64,000 nt of DNA from an uncultured Burkholderiales bacterium (GTDB lineage: Bacteria > Pseudomonadota > Gammaproteobacteria > Burkholderiales > Burkholderiaceae), in contig CAMLJY010000037.1 in the NCBI GenBank assembly GCA_946480465.1, positions 1-64,000 on the forward strand. The letters are read 5' to 3'. This document shows positions 1 through 8,578 of this stretch, piece after piece. Both the position numbers and the translations under genes were made by a program. The first letter of the stretch is position 1. The number at the start of each line of letters is the position of its first letter. The notes under the pieces were generated by a model. That model did no database searches. It saw only the letters and a program-made list of their open reading frames with translations, and had not been told where the DNA came from.

Positions 1-165
1 CACGCCTGCGGGCGACCGGACACATCGAGCTGCAAGACGTCCAAAGGTATTCACCTCGGGCTGCGCGAAGCCCGAAGGGTAATGCATCTTGGGCCGCCCG
101 TTCGCGAACAGCTTGCCAGGACCCGCCGCACGCCGCGCGCCGCAAGGTCTGCTTTGCTGCGCCAT
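1..165 (-). CDS. possible 5' part of an unknown gene, runs off the left edge
   Basis: An ATG at 165 on the minus strand opens a frame that stays open to base 1 (55 codons). The first codons have G/C at the third position, but the later ones do not, and I recognise no family. It would be divergent from the TetR gene, sharing the 133-bp region that holds the palindromic operator. It may equally be non-coding upstream DNA; there is no clear Shine-Dalgarno site. Kept only as a low-confidence candidate, since nothing else explains bases 1-165. Confidence 0.2.
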   Translation of the reverse strand, partial: MAQQSRPCGARRAAGPGKLFANGRPKMHYPSGFAQPEVNTFGRLAARCVRSPAGV

Positions 166-231
166 CTAGAAGGACGGCCCTAGAAAAAGCGTGAGCGATG
201 CCCGACACGGGGGGAAAGAAGTCTGCAAAAT

Positions 232-249
232 AGAACGACCGTTCGTTCT
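232..249. promoter_or_regulatory. palindromic TetR-type operator
   Basis: A perfect inverted repeat with 7-bp arms, AGAACGA and TCGTTCT, separated by CCGT. It lies 50 bp upstream of the GTG chosen as start of the TetR gene. Position, size and symmetry fit an autoregulatory operator for that repressor; binding is inferred. A frame open from 191 would put the operator inside the coding sequence, which argues for the later start. Confidence 0.6.
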
Positions 250-298
250 TTCCGAACCCTCTCCGGCGCCCCGGCGCCCGACCGCCAGGACCCTCGCC

Positions 299-991
299 GT
301 GACCGTCACGCCCCTGCCCAGCCCGCGCAAACGCTCTTCCGCCAGCGCTGCCGCGCGCTCGCTGCAGAAGGGCCAGCAGACCCGCGCCGCGATCCTCGAG
401 GCCGCCCTCGGCCTCGCGTCCCACATGGGGCTCGAAGGCCTGTCGATCGGCGCGCTGGCGGAAGTGACGCAGATGAGCAAGTCGGGCGTCTTCGCCCACT
501 TCGGCTCCCGGGAGGAACTGCAGATCGCCGTGATCCGCGAGTACCACGCCCGCTTCGAGGACGAGGTGTTCTTCCCCGCCGTGCGCGAGGCGCGCGGCCT
601 GCCCCGCCTGCGCGCGCTGTTCGAGAACTGGATCCGCCGCGTCTCCATCGAGCTGGACTCCGGCTGCATCTACATCAGCGGCGCCGTCGAGTTCGACGAC
701 CGCCCAGGCCCCGTGCGCGACGCGCTGGCCTCGATGGTGCGCGCCTGGCAGGCGGCGCTGGAACGCGCGATCCGCTTGTCGATCGACGCGGGCCACCTGC
801 GCGCCGACACCGATTCGCTGCAGATGCTGTTCGAAATCCACGGCTTGATCCTCGCGCTGCACCACGACGCACGCTTCCTGCGCCTGCCCGGCGCCGTGGA
901 CCGCGCCCGCGCCGGCTTCGACCGCATCGTCGCCCTCTACATGGTCGCCCCGCCGGAGTCCAAGAAGGCCGTGCGCGCGACGACCCGCTGA
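299..991 (+). CDS. TetR/AcrR family transcriptional regulator
   Basis: A 230-residue TetR-type repressor. The N-terminal helix-turn-helix spans about residues 44-75, with the typical SKSGVFAHFGSREEL recognition-helix region, followed by an all-helical ligand domain. The GTG at 299 is preferred over an upstream GTG at 191 because the latter would read through a palindromic operator and adds an uncharacteristic N-terminus. It stands 46 bp upstream of, and in the same direction as, an acyl-CoA dehydrogenase and a beta-oxidation cassette, so it is probably the repressor of fatty-acid degradation, released by an acyl-CoA. The ligand is inferred from context only. Confidence 0.85.
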   Translation: MTVTPLPSPRKRSSASAAARSLQKGQQTRAAILEAALGLASHMGLEGLSIGALAEVTQMSKSGVFAHFGSREELQIAVIREYHARFEDEVFFPAVREARGLPRLRALFENWIRRVSIELDSGCIYISGAVEFDDRPGPVRDALASMVRAWQAALERAIRLSIDAGHLRADTDSLQMLFEIHGLILALHHDARFLRLPGAVDRARAGFDRIVALYMVAPPESKKAVRATTR

Positions 992-1037
992 ACACACACT
1001 CACCGCTTGACCTTCCCCAGACCACAGGAGCAGTCCC

Positions 1038-2828
1038 ATGCCTCAGTACACCCCGCCGCTTCGTGACATGCAGTTCCTGATGCACGAAGTGCTCGGCGCC
1101 GTCGATGAGCTGAAGCTCCTGCCGCGCCACGCCGACATCGACGCCGACACCATCAACGCCGTGCTGGAAGAAGGCGGCAAGTTCGCCGCCGAGGTGCTGG
1201 CCCCGCTGAACCTGGCCGGCGACGCCGAAGGCTGCACGCTGGACAAGGCGACCCACGAGGTGAAGACCCCCAAGGGCTTCAAGGCCGCCTACGCCCAGTA
1301 CGTGGAAGGCGGCTGGCCGGCGCTGTCCGTCGACCCCGAGTTCGGCGGCCAGGGCCTGCCGGTCCTGGTGAACCAATGCTTCTACGAGATGATGAACTCG
1401 GCGAACCAGGCCTGGACCATGTACCCCGGCCTGTCGCACGGCGCGTACGAAGCGCTGCATGCCTACGGCACGCCCGAGCAGCAGAAGACCTACCTGCCCA
1501 AGCTGACCAGCGGCGAGTGGACCGGCACCATGTGCCTGACCGAACCGCACTGCGGCACGGACCTGGGCCTGCTGCGCACCAAGGCCGAGCCGCAGCCCGA
1601 CGGCACCTACCGCATCAGCGGCACCAAGATCTTCATTTCGGCCGGCGAGCACGACCTGGCCGCCAACATCGTGCACCTGGTGCTGGCGCGCCTGCCCGAT
1701 GCACCGGCGGGCTCCAAGGGCATCTCGCTCTTCGTCGTGCCCAAGTTCAAGGTGGCGGCCGATGGCTCCATCGGCGAGCGCAACGGCATCTTCTGCGCCG
1801 GCCTGGAGCACAAGATGGGCATCCACGGCAACTCCACCTGCCAGATGGTGCTGGAGAACGCGGTGGGCACGCTGGTGGGCGAGCCCAACAAGGGCCTGCA
1901 GGCGATGTTCGTGATGATGAACGCCGCGCGCCTGGGCGTGGGCAACCAGTCGCTGGGCCTGACCGAGGTGGCCTACCAGAACGCGGTGGCCTATGCGAAG
2001 GACCGCATCCAGATGCGCGCGCTCTCCGGCCCCAAGGCGCCTGACCAGCCGGCCGACCCGATCATCGTGCACCCGGACGTGCGCAAGATGCTGCTGACCG
2101 CCCGGGCCTATGCCGAAGGCGGCCGCGCGCTGGCGATGTACACGGCGCTGCAGCTCGACAAGATGCTGGCCACGGACGACGAGGACGAGCGCAAGGAGCT
2201 GGAAGGCCAGGTCGCATTGCTGACGCCCATCATCAAGGCCTTCCTCACCGACAACGGCTGGATCGCCACCTCGCACTGCATGCAGGTGTTCGGCGGCCAC
2301 GGCTACATCCATGAGTCGGGCATGGAGCAATTCGTGCGCGACGCGCGCATCAACATGATCTACGAGGGCACGAACACCGTGCAGTCGCTGGACCTGCTGG
2401 GCCGCAAGGTGCTGTCGGACAACGGCGCCAAGCTGAAGAAGTTCGGCAAGCTGATCGCCGAGTTCGTCGAGGAGGAAGGCGTCAGCGAGGCGATGCAGGA
2501 GTTCGTCAATCCGCTGGCCGACCTGGGCGACAAGGTGACCAAGCTGACGACCGAGCTGGGCATGAAGGCCTTCGGCAACGCCGACGAAGTGGGCGCCGCG
2601 GCGGTGGACTACCTGCGCGTCGTCGGCCACCTGTGCTTCGCCTACTTCTTTGCCCGCATGGCCAAGGTGGCCTTGGCGAAGAAGGATTCGGGCGATCCCT
2701 TCTACACCGCCAAGCTGCACACCGCGCGCTTCTACTTCGCCAAGCTGCTGCCGGAGACCGCCGCGCTGATCCGCAGCGCCCGCGCGGGCCTGGCGCCCTT
2801 GATGGCGATGGACGAGGCCTTGTTCTAA
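1038..2828 (+). CDS. acyl-CoA dehydrogenase (long form with C-terminal domain)
   Basis: A 596-residue flavoprotein catalysing the alpha,beta-dehydrogenation of acyl-CoA, first step of beta-oxidation. It has the short N-terminal extension (MPQYTPPLRDMQFLMHEV) typical of the long subfamily, the FAD/substrate segment MCLTEPHCGTDLG near residue 175, and the GGHGYIHESG...MIYEGT signature with the likely catalytic base Glu443. A further C-terminal helical domain follows, which ordinary 380-residue enzymes lack. The Shine-Dalgarno CAGGAG precedes the ATG. It is the first enzyme gene downstream of the TetR regulator and is followed 37 bp later by a DUF2147 gene. Chain-length preference cannot be read from sequence. 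Confidence 0.93.
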   Translation: MPQYTPPLRDMQFLMHEVLGAVDELKLLPRHADIDADTINAVLEEGGKFAAEVLAPLNLAGDAEGCTLDKATHEVKTPKGFKAAYAQYVEGGWPALSVDPEFGGQGLPVLVNQCFYEMMNSANQAWTMYPGLSHGAYEALHAYGTPEQQKTYLPKLTSGEWTGTMCLTEPHCGTDLGLLRTKAEPQPDGTYRISGTKIFISAGEHDLAANIVHLVLARLPDAPAGSKGISLFVVPKFKVAADGSIGERNGIFCAGLEHKMGIHGNSTCQMVLENAVGTLVGEPNKGLQAMFVMMNAARLGVGNQSLGLTEVAYQNAVAYAKDRIQMRALSGPKAPDQPADPIIVHPDVRKMLLTARAYAEGGRALAMYTALQLDKMLATDDEDERKELEGQVALLTPIIKAFLTDNGWIATSHCMQVFGGHGYIHESGMEQFVRDARINMIYEGTNTVQSLDLLGRKVLSDNGAKLKKFGKLIAEFVEEEGVSEAMQEFVNPLADLGDKVTKLTTELGMKAFGNADEVGAAAVDYLRVVGHLCFAYFFARMAKVALAKKDSGDPFYTAKLHTARFYFAKLLPETAALIRSARAGLAPLMAMDEALF

Positions 2829-2865
2829 GCTGCCGGCTCCAACCATGGTCAGAGGAGACCGCTCC

Positions 2866-3291
2866 ATGAAGAAGCTTCTTGTTGCGTCGTGTCTGTTCGT
2901 TGCCGCCGGCCTTTCCGTCGCGCAGGGCACGCCGGTGGGCTTGTGGAAGTCGGTCGACGACGAGACCAAGGCCGAGAAGTCGCTGGTGCGCATCAACGAA
3001 TCCGGAGGCGCGCTGACCGGCAAGATCGAGAAGCTGTTCGACAAGTCCCGGCAGGACGCGGTGTGCGACAAGTGCAGCGACGACCGCAAGGACAAGCCCA
3101 TTCTGGGCATGACCATCATCCGCAACGCCAAGGCCAGTGGCGAGGTGTGGGAAGGCGGCGACATCCTCGACCCGAACAACGGCAAGGTCTACAAGCTGCG
3201 CCTGAAGCCGCTGGATGGCGGCAAGGCGCTCGAGGTGCGCGGCTACATCGGCCCGTTCTACAGAAACCAAACCTGGATTCGCGTCGAATGA
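2866..3291 (+). CDS. DUF2147 family secreted protein
   Basis: A 141-residue protein with a clear signal peptide (MKKLLVASCLFVAAGLSVAQ) followed by a DUF2147-type beta-rich domain beginning GTPVGLWKSVDDETK. A CDKC pair (Cys67, Cys70) could form a disulfide or bind metal. The ATG at 2866 follows a strong GAGGAG site; the frame is open upstream but that part does not look like protein. Its function is unknown; the family is often found beside fatty-acid oxidation genes in Burkholderiales, as here, 37 bp after an acyl-CoA dehydrogenase. Envelope location is inferred from the signal peptide. Confidence 0.85.
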   Translation: MKKLLVASCLFVAAGLSVAQGTPVGLWKSVDDETKAEKSLVRINESGGALTGKIEKLFDKSRQDAVCDKCSDDRKDKPILGMTIIRNAKASGEVWEGGDILDPNNGKVYKLRLKPLDGGKALEVRGYIGPFYRNQTWIRVE

Positions 3292-3506
3292 ATTCGCTCC
3301 CCCCGAAGCGCCTGCGGCGCCTCCCCCCAGGGGGGCGAGCCCGGACATGGAAGGTCAAGTGGACCTTCCATGCCTGGCGAGCGGTCGACCCGCAAGGGTT
3401 GACGCGGCCCGCAGGGCACGCCAGCGGCCCGGCAAAGCCGGTTCCGCGGCGGCCGCTCGGGAAGACACGACCCAGGCCCTAGTCCCAAGTTTTTCCCGGA
3501 GAAGAC
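3292..3506. repeat. hairpin-rich extragenic palindromic spacer
   Basis: A 215-bp gene-free spacer between the DUF2147 gene and the bifunctional beta-oxidation gene. It contains a perfect hairpin at 3346-3372 (arms CATGGAAGGTC and GACCTTCCATG, loop AAGTG), a C6-A-G6 palindrome just before it, and several shorter GC palindromes. No T-run follows the hairpin, so it does not look like a classical terminator. The architecture resembles a REP/BIME-type extragenic element; no second copy was spotted elsewhere in the window. Confidence 0.5.
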
Positions 3507-5888
3507 ATGATCAAGTTCAACGTGCGCAAGGTCGCCGTGCTGGGCGCCGGCGTGATGGGCGCGCAGATCGCGGCGCATCTCGTCAATGTTCGCGTGCCGG
3601 TGGTGTTGTTCGATTTGCCCGCCAAAGAGGGCCCGAAGAACAGCATCGTCACGAAGGCGATCGAGGGCCTGAAGAAGCTGAAGCCCTCCCCCATCGGCAT
3701 CGCCGATGACCTGGTGCACATCCAGGCAGCGAACTACGAGGAGCACCTGGACCTGCTCAAGGACTGTGACCTGGTGATCGAGGCGATCGCCGAGCGCATG
3801 GACTGGAAGCTGGACCTGTACAGGAAGATCGCCGGCAGCGTGGCGCCGCATGCCATCGTGGCGTCCAACACCTCGGGCCTGTCGATCACCAAGCTGGCCG
3901 AGGCGCTGCCGGAAGAAATCAAGCCGCGCTTCTGCGGCATCCATTTCTTCAATCCGCCGCGCTACATGCAGCTGGTTGAATTGATTCCGACGCCGACCAC
4001 GCAAGCGCAAATCCTGGACCAGCTGGAGACCTTCGTCACCAGCGCGCTGGGCAAGGGCGTGGTGCGCGCCAAGGACACGCCGAACTTCGTCGCCAACCGC
4101 GTCGGCATCGCCGGCATGCTGTCGACGATCAAGGAGGCCGAGAACTTCGGCCTGAGCTACGACATCGTCGACGACCTGACGGGCAAGAAGCTCGGCCGCG
4201 CCAGCTCCGGCACCTTCCGCACCGCGGACGTGGTGGGCCTGGACACGATGGCCCACGTGATGAAGACGCTGCAGGACAACCTGCAGGCTGACCCGTTCTT
4301 TGGCAGTTATGCCACGCCGCCCACGGTGGCCAAGCTGATCGCCGCGGGCGCGCTGGGCCAGAAGTCCGGCGCCGGCTTCTACAAGAAGGTCGGCAAGGAC
4401 ATCCTGCGCTTCGACGCGGCCAAGGGCGACTACGTGCCGGCCGGCGGCAAGGCCGAGGCCATCGTCGACCGCATCCTGAAGAAGCCCGCGGCCGAGCGCC
4501 TGAAGCTGCTGCGCGAATCCAGCAACCCGCAGGCGCAGTTCGTGTGGGCCATCCTGCGCAACAGCTTCCACTACGCGGCCGTGCACCTGGCCGAGATCGC
4601 CGATTCGGCGCGCGAGGTGGACCTGGCCATGCGCTGGGGCTTCGGCACCAAGCAAGGCCCATTCGAGCTGTGGCAGGAGGCCGGCTGGCAGCAGGTGGCG
4701 CAGTGGCTGAAGGAAGACATCGAGGCCGGCAAGGCCCTGTCTAACGCGCCGCTGCCCGCGTGGGTGTTCGACGGACGCACCGGCGTGCACACGCCGGAAG
4801 GTTCGTGGAGCGCGTCGCAGGGCAAGTACATCCCGCGGTCCGTGCTGCCGGTGTACCAGCGCCAACTGTTCCCCGAGAAACTGTTGGGCGAAGGCGGGGT
4901 CAGCCCCTTGCAGTCCGGCACCGAGGAATTCAAGAACGACGAGATGCGCGCCTGGTCGCCCGACGGCCAGGTGCTGGTGGCAAGCATCACCAGCAAGATG
5001 CACCTGATCGGGCCGGGCGTGATCGACGGGCTGCTGAAGGCCGTGGAGATTGCCGAAGCCAAATACCAGGGCCTCGTGATCTGGTCGCCGGACGAGCCCT
5101 TCTCCGCCGGCGCCAACCTGGAAGCGATGCTGCCGACCTTCATGAAGTCGGGTGCCAAGGGCATCGCGCCGGAGATCAAGAAGCTGCAGGACGCGCTGCT
5201 GCGCGTGCGCTATGCCGGTGTGCCCACCATCGCCGCGGTGCGCGGCATGGCACTGGGCGGCGGCTGCGAGATCGCCGTGGCCTGCGCCAAGCGCGTCGCT
5301 CACATGGAGAGTTATGTTGGCCTGGTGGAAGTGGGCGTCGGCCTGCTGCCGGGCGGCGGCGGCCTGACCTACATCGCGCGCCGCGGCGCCGAAAAGGCCA
5401 AGGCGGCCGGCTCCACCGATTACCTGGCCTTCGTGAAGGACGGCTTCCAGGCCGCAGCGATGGCCACGGTGGGCACCAGCGCGCTGGAAAGCCGCAAGCT
5501 GGGCTACTTCCTGGACGATGACGTGATCGTCGCCCACAAGGACGAGCTGCTGCATGTGGCCATCCAGCAGGCCAAGGCCATGGCCGATGCCGGCTGGCGC
5601 GCGCCGCTGAAGGCCTTGATCCCGGTCGCCGGCCGCTCCGGCATCGCCACCATCAAGGCACAGTTGGTCGCGATGCGCGACGGCGGCTTCATCGGCCCGC
5701 ACGACTTCCACATCGCGAGCCTGATCGCCGACGTGGTCTGCGGCGGCGAGGTGGATGCCGGCTCGCTGGTGAGCGAGGAGTACCTGATGACGCTGGAGCG
5801 CAAGCATTTCTGCTCGCTGCTCGAGCACCCGAAGACCCAGGAGCGGGTCATGGGCTTCCTGCAAACGGGCAAGCCCGTCCGCAACTGA
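3507..5888 (+). CDS. bifunctional 3-hydroxyacyl-CoA dehydrogenase / enoyl-CoA hydratase
   Basis: A 793-residue protein covering the hydration and second oxidation steps of beta-oxidation. The N-terminal half is the NAD-dependent hydroxyacyl-CoA dehydrogenase: Rossmann motif VLGAGVMGAQIA at residues 10-21 and the catalytic-His segment CGIHFFNPPR near residue 147. A crotonase domain follows from about residue 490, with oxyanion-hole segments FSAGANLEAM and GMALGGGCEIA. The domain order (dehydrogenase first, hydratase last) is the reverse of E. coli FadB and matches the FadN type. It ends 15 bp before the thiolase gene, so the two probably form an alpha/beta pair in one operon. Confidence 0.92.
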   Translation: MIKFNVRKVAVLGAGVMGAQIAAHLVNVRVPVVLFDLPAKEGPKNSIVTKAIEGLKKLKPSPIGIADDLVHIQAANYEEHLDLLKDCDLVIEAIAERMDWKLDLYRKIAGSVAPHAIVASNTSGLSITKLAEALPEEIKPRFCGIHFFNPPRYMQLVELIPTPTTQAQILDQLETFVTSALGKGVVRAKDTPNFVANRVGIAGMLSTIKEAENFGLSYDIVDDLTGKKLGRASSGTFRTADVVGLDTMAHVMKTLQDNLQADPFFGSYATPPTVAKLIAAGALGQKSGAGFYKKVGKDILRFDAAKGDYVPAGGKAEAIVDRILKKPAAERLKLLRESSNPQAQFVWAILRNSFHYAAVHLAEIADSAREVDLAMRWGFGTKQGPFELWQEAGWQQVAQWLKEDIEAGKALSNAPLPAWVFDGRTGVHTPEGSWSASQGKYIPRSVLPVYQRQLFPEKLLGEGGVSPLQSGTEEFKNDEMRAWSPDGQVLVASITSKMHLIGPGVIDGLLKAVEIAEAKYQGLVIWSPDEPFSAGANLEAMLPTFMKSGAKGIAPEIKKLQDALLRVRYAGVPTIAAVRGMALGGGCEIAVACAKRVAHMESYVGLVEVGVGLLPGGGGLTYIARRGAEKAKAAGSTDYLAFVKDGFQAAAMATVGTSALESRKLGYFLDDDVIVAHKDELLHVAIQQAKAMADAGWRAPLKALIPVAGRSGIATIKAQLVAMRDGGFIGPHDFHIASLIADVVCGGEVDAGSLVSEEYLMTLERKHFCSLLEHPKTQERVMGFLQTGKPVRN

Positions 5889-5903
5889 TTCGGAGCACCC
5901 CAC

Positions 5904-7133
5904 ATGAGCAAGCAAGTTCAAGACGCCTACATCGTCGCCGCCACCCGCACGCCCATCGGCCGCTCGCACCGCGGCTTCTTCCGCAACACCCGGCCGGACG
6001 ACCTGCTGGTGGCCGCCATCCAGGGCGCGCTCAAGCAGGTGCCCACGCTGGACCCCAAGGCCATCGAGGACGCCATCATCGGCTGCGCGATGCCCGAGGG
6101 CGAGCAGGGGCTGAACATGGCGCGCGTCGCGGCGCTGCTGGCGGGACTGCCCAATTCCGTGGGCGGCATCACCGTCAACCGCTTCTGCGCGTCGGGCCTG
6201 TCGGCGATCCAGATGGCTGCGGACCGCATCCGCGTCGGCGAGGCCGACGTGATGCTCGCCGGCGGCGCCGAGAGCATGAGCATGGTGCCGATGAGCGGCA
6301 ACAAGCCGTCCTTCAACCCGGCCGTGTTCGCCAAGGACGAGAACGTCGGCATCGCCTACGGCATGGGCCTGACCGCCGAGAAGGTGGCGCAGCAGTGGAA
6401 GGTGAGCCGCGAGGCGCAGGACCAGTTCGCGCTGCAGTCGCACCTGAAGGCGATCAAGGCACAGCAGTCGGGTGAGTTCGGCGACGAGATCACGCCGGTC
6501 GAGGTGCTGGAGCGCCTGCCGAACCTGGCCACCGGCGAGGTCGACGTCAGGACCCGAACGGTCAGCCTCGACGAAGGTCCGCGCGGCGACACCACGCTGG
6601 AAGCGCTGGCCAGGCTGAAGACCGTGTTCGCGGCACCCAAGACCCCGGGCGGCCAGCCCACCGGTCTGGGCAGCGTGACGGCCGGCAACAGCTCGCAGAC
6701 CAGCGACGGCGCAGGCGCGCTGATCCTGGCCAGCGAGAAGGCGGTCAAGCAGTTCGACTTGAAGCCGCTGGCGCGCTTCGTCAGCTTCGCATCGCGCGGC
6801 GTGCCGCCCGAAATCATGGGCATCGGCCCGATCGAAGCGATTCCGGCCGCACTGAAGTACGCGGGCCTGAGCCTGGCCGACATGGGCTGGATCGAGCTGA
6901 ACGAGGCCTTCGCGGCGCAGGCGCTGGCGGTGATCAACACCGTGGGCCTGAACCCGGAGGTGGTGAACCCGATGGGCGGCGCCATCGCCTTGGGCCACCC
7001 GCTGGGCGCGACCGGCGCCATCCGCGCCGCCACCGTGGTGCACGCGCTGCGCCGCCACAAGCTCAAGCACGGCATGGTGACGATGTGCGTGGGCACCGGC
7101 CAGGGTGCGGCGGGCATCTTCGAGGCCCTCTGA
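5904..7133 (+). CDS. acetyl-CoA C-acyltransferase (thiolase)
   Basis: A 409-residue thiolase that cleaves 3-ketoacyl-CoA with CoA, the last step of beta-oxidation. The acyl-accepting Cys95 lies in NRFCASGLSAIQ, His365 in GGAIALGHPLGATG and the acid/base Cys395 in MCVGTGQG; all three catalytic elements are intact. Length is normal for degradative thiolases. Position directly after the dehydrogenase/hydratase gene argues for a degradative rather than a biosynthetic role. Confidence 0.94.
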   Translation: MSKQVQDAYIVAATRTPIGRSHRGFFRNTRPDDLLVAAIQGALKQVPTLDPKAIEDAIIGCAMPEGEQGLNMARVAALLAGLPNSVGGITVNRFCASGLSAIQMAADRIRVGEADVMLAGGAESMSMVPMSGNKPSFNPAVFAKDENVGIAYGMGLTAEKVAQQWKVSREAQDQFALQSHLKAIKAQQSGEFGDEITPVEVLERLPNLATGEVDVRTRTVSLDEGPRGDTTLEALARLKTVFAAPKTPGGQPTGLGSVTAGNSSQTSDGAGALILASEKAVKQFDLKPLARFVSFASRGVPPEIMGIGPIEAIPAALKYAGLSLADMGWIELNEAFAAQALAVINTVGLNPEVVNPMGGAIALGHPLGATGAIRAATVVHALRRHKLKHGMVTMCVGTGQGAAGIFEAL

Positions 7134-7155
7134 GGCCTGCGAGGCGTCCGACCCG

Positions 7156-7677
7156 ATGGACCTGCCGCGCCGCCGCCTGACCATCGCCGCCAGCGCGGCC
7201 GCCCTGCTGCCGCTGGCCGGCTGCAGCGAGTCACCCATTGGCACCTTCGCCGACTTCGGGGCCGTCAGGCGCGCACTTTCGGTGTTAGGCCCCCAGGCCC
7301 GCACCACGGCCGGCTGGCCGCTGTCGCAGGTGCTGCAGCACGCGGCGCAGAGCATCGAGTATTCGCTCGACGGCTTCCCCGAGCCGAAATCCGCGCTGTT
7401 CCAGGGCACCGTCGGCAAGGGCGCCTGGTCGGTCTTCAACGCGCGCGGCCGCATGAGCCATTCGCTGACCGAGCCCATCCCCGGCGCGCCGGCGCTGGAT
7501 GCCGCGCTGCCGCTGGAACGCGCCAGCACGCGGCTGCTGGCCGCCATCGAGCGCTTCGAGCGCCACGCCGGGGCCCTGCAGCCGCACTTCGCCTATGGCG
7601 CGCTGGACAAACGGGCCTACACCCGCGCCCACCTGATGCACCTGGCCAACCACTGGACCGAAGTGGCGGCCGTCTGA
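7156..7677 (+). CDS. DUF1569 domain lipoprotein
   Basis: A 173-residue protein. The N-terminus has a twin-Arg-like start (DLPRRRLTIAASAAA) and a lipobox LAGC, so it is probably an exported lipoprotein, perhaps through Tat. The remainder fits DUF1569, a DinB-like helical family: conserved His residues occur in LQHAAQSIEYSLDGFP and near the end in AHLMHLANHW, a pattern expected of a metal site. ATG 7156 is preferred because upstream codons would precede the signal peptide. It sits in the beta-oxidation cluster between thiolase and a hydrolase; its role there is unknown. Confidence 0.75.
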   Translation: MDLPRRRLTIAASAAALLPLAGCSESPIGTFADFGAVRRALSVLGPQARTTAGWPLSQVLQHAAQSIEYSLDGFPEPKSALFQGTVGKGAWSVFNARGRMSHSLTEPIPGAPALDAALPLERASTRLLAAIERFERHAGALQPHFAYGALDKRAYTRAHLMHLANHWTEVAAV

Positions 7678-7694
7678 AGCCGAGGAGCAGCCGC

Positions 7695-8555
7695 ATGCAG
7701 CCGCTGACGATCACCACCGCCGACGGCTTCGCGCTGTCGGGCCAGCTCCACGGCGATCCCGCCCAGGCCGGCGCGGCGCTGCTGATCGCCCCGGCAATGG
7801 GGGTGTCGCAGTCCTACTACGCGCCCTTTGCGCGTTGGCTCGCCGAGCAAGGCATCGTGGTGCTCAGCTTCGACTACCGCGGCATGGGCCAGTCGCGCCC
7901 GCCGGAGCACCGCCGCAGCCTGCGCGGCTTCGAGGCCGACATCCACACCTGGGCCGAGCGCGACGCCGCCGCGGCCCTGGCCACGCTGGACGGCCTGCTG
8001 CCCGCCGCCACGCCCATCCACTGGCTGGGCCACAGCCTGGGCGGACAGATCTTCGGCCTGGTGCCCAACCGCGACCGCGTCTCGCGCATGGTCACCGTGG
8101 GCACCGGCAGCGGCTACTGGGTCGAGAACGCCGCCCCGCTGAAGCGCATGGTGTGGTGGCTGTGGTTCTTCGTGGTGCCGGTGGTGCTGCCGCTGGCCGG
8201 GTACTTCCCCGGCAAGCGGCTGAAGAAAGTGGGCGACCTGCCAGCCGGCGTGATGTCGCAGTGGCGGCGCTGGTGCCTGCATCGCGACTACATGATGGGC
8301 GAAGGCGGTGCCGCGCTGCGGGCGCAGTACGCCCGCATCACCACGCCCATCCTCAGCATGAGCTTCACGGACGACGAGTTCATGTCCGAACGCAACACCG
8401 ATTCGCTGCACGGTTTCTACGCCGGCTCGCCGCGCACCATGGCCCGCATCGCGCCGGCCGACGTCGGCGCGCCGCGCATCGGACACTTCGGCTTCTTCCG
8501 CCCGCAGTTCCAGGCCACGCTGTGGCCTCGGGTGCACGGCTTCCTGAATTCATAA
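7695..8555 (+). CDS. alpha/beta hydrolase
   Basis: A 286-residue alpha/beta-fold hydrolase. The nucleophile elbow GHSLGG places the catalytic Ser at 114; an oxyanion segment (LIAPAMGVSQSYY) and a second-strand FDYRGMGQS segment precede it, and a C-terminal IGHFGFFRP contains the probable catalytic His. A short hydrophobic stretch around residues 150-175 (WWLWFFVVPVVLPLAGYF) could form a lid or membrane contact. The substrate is unknown; the context among acyl-CoA genes suggests an ester or thioester. The GGAG-like site GAGGAG precedes the start closely. Confidence 0.85.
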   Translation: MQPLTITTADGFALSGQLHGDPAQAGAALLIAPAMGVSQSYYAPFARWLAEQGIVVLSFDYRGMGQSRPPEHRRSLRGFEADIHTWAERDAAAALATLDGLLPAATPIHWLGHSLGGQIFGLVPNRDRVSRMVTVGTGSGYWVENAAPLKRMVWWLWFFVVPVVLPLAGYFPGKRLKKVGDLPAGVMSQWRRWCLHRDYMMGEGGAALRAQYARITTPILSMSFTDDEFMSERNTDSLHGFYAGSPRTMARIAPADVGAPRIGHFGFFRPQFQATLWPRVHGFLNS

Positions 8556-8578
8556 CGTTCGAAAAACCTGGAGACCTG

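Noticed and set aside
3258..7547. A 1,429-codon open frame on the minus strand across the beta-oxidation genes
   Set aside because: It is antisense to well-supported enzymes, its composition is Ala/Arg/His/Gly-rich with no motif, and such frames are expected at this GC content. The 836-codon (675-3185) and 856-codon (27005-29575) minus-strand frames fail for the same reasons.
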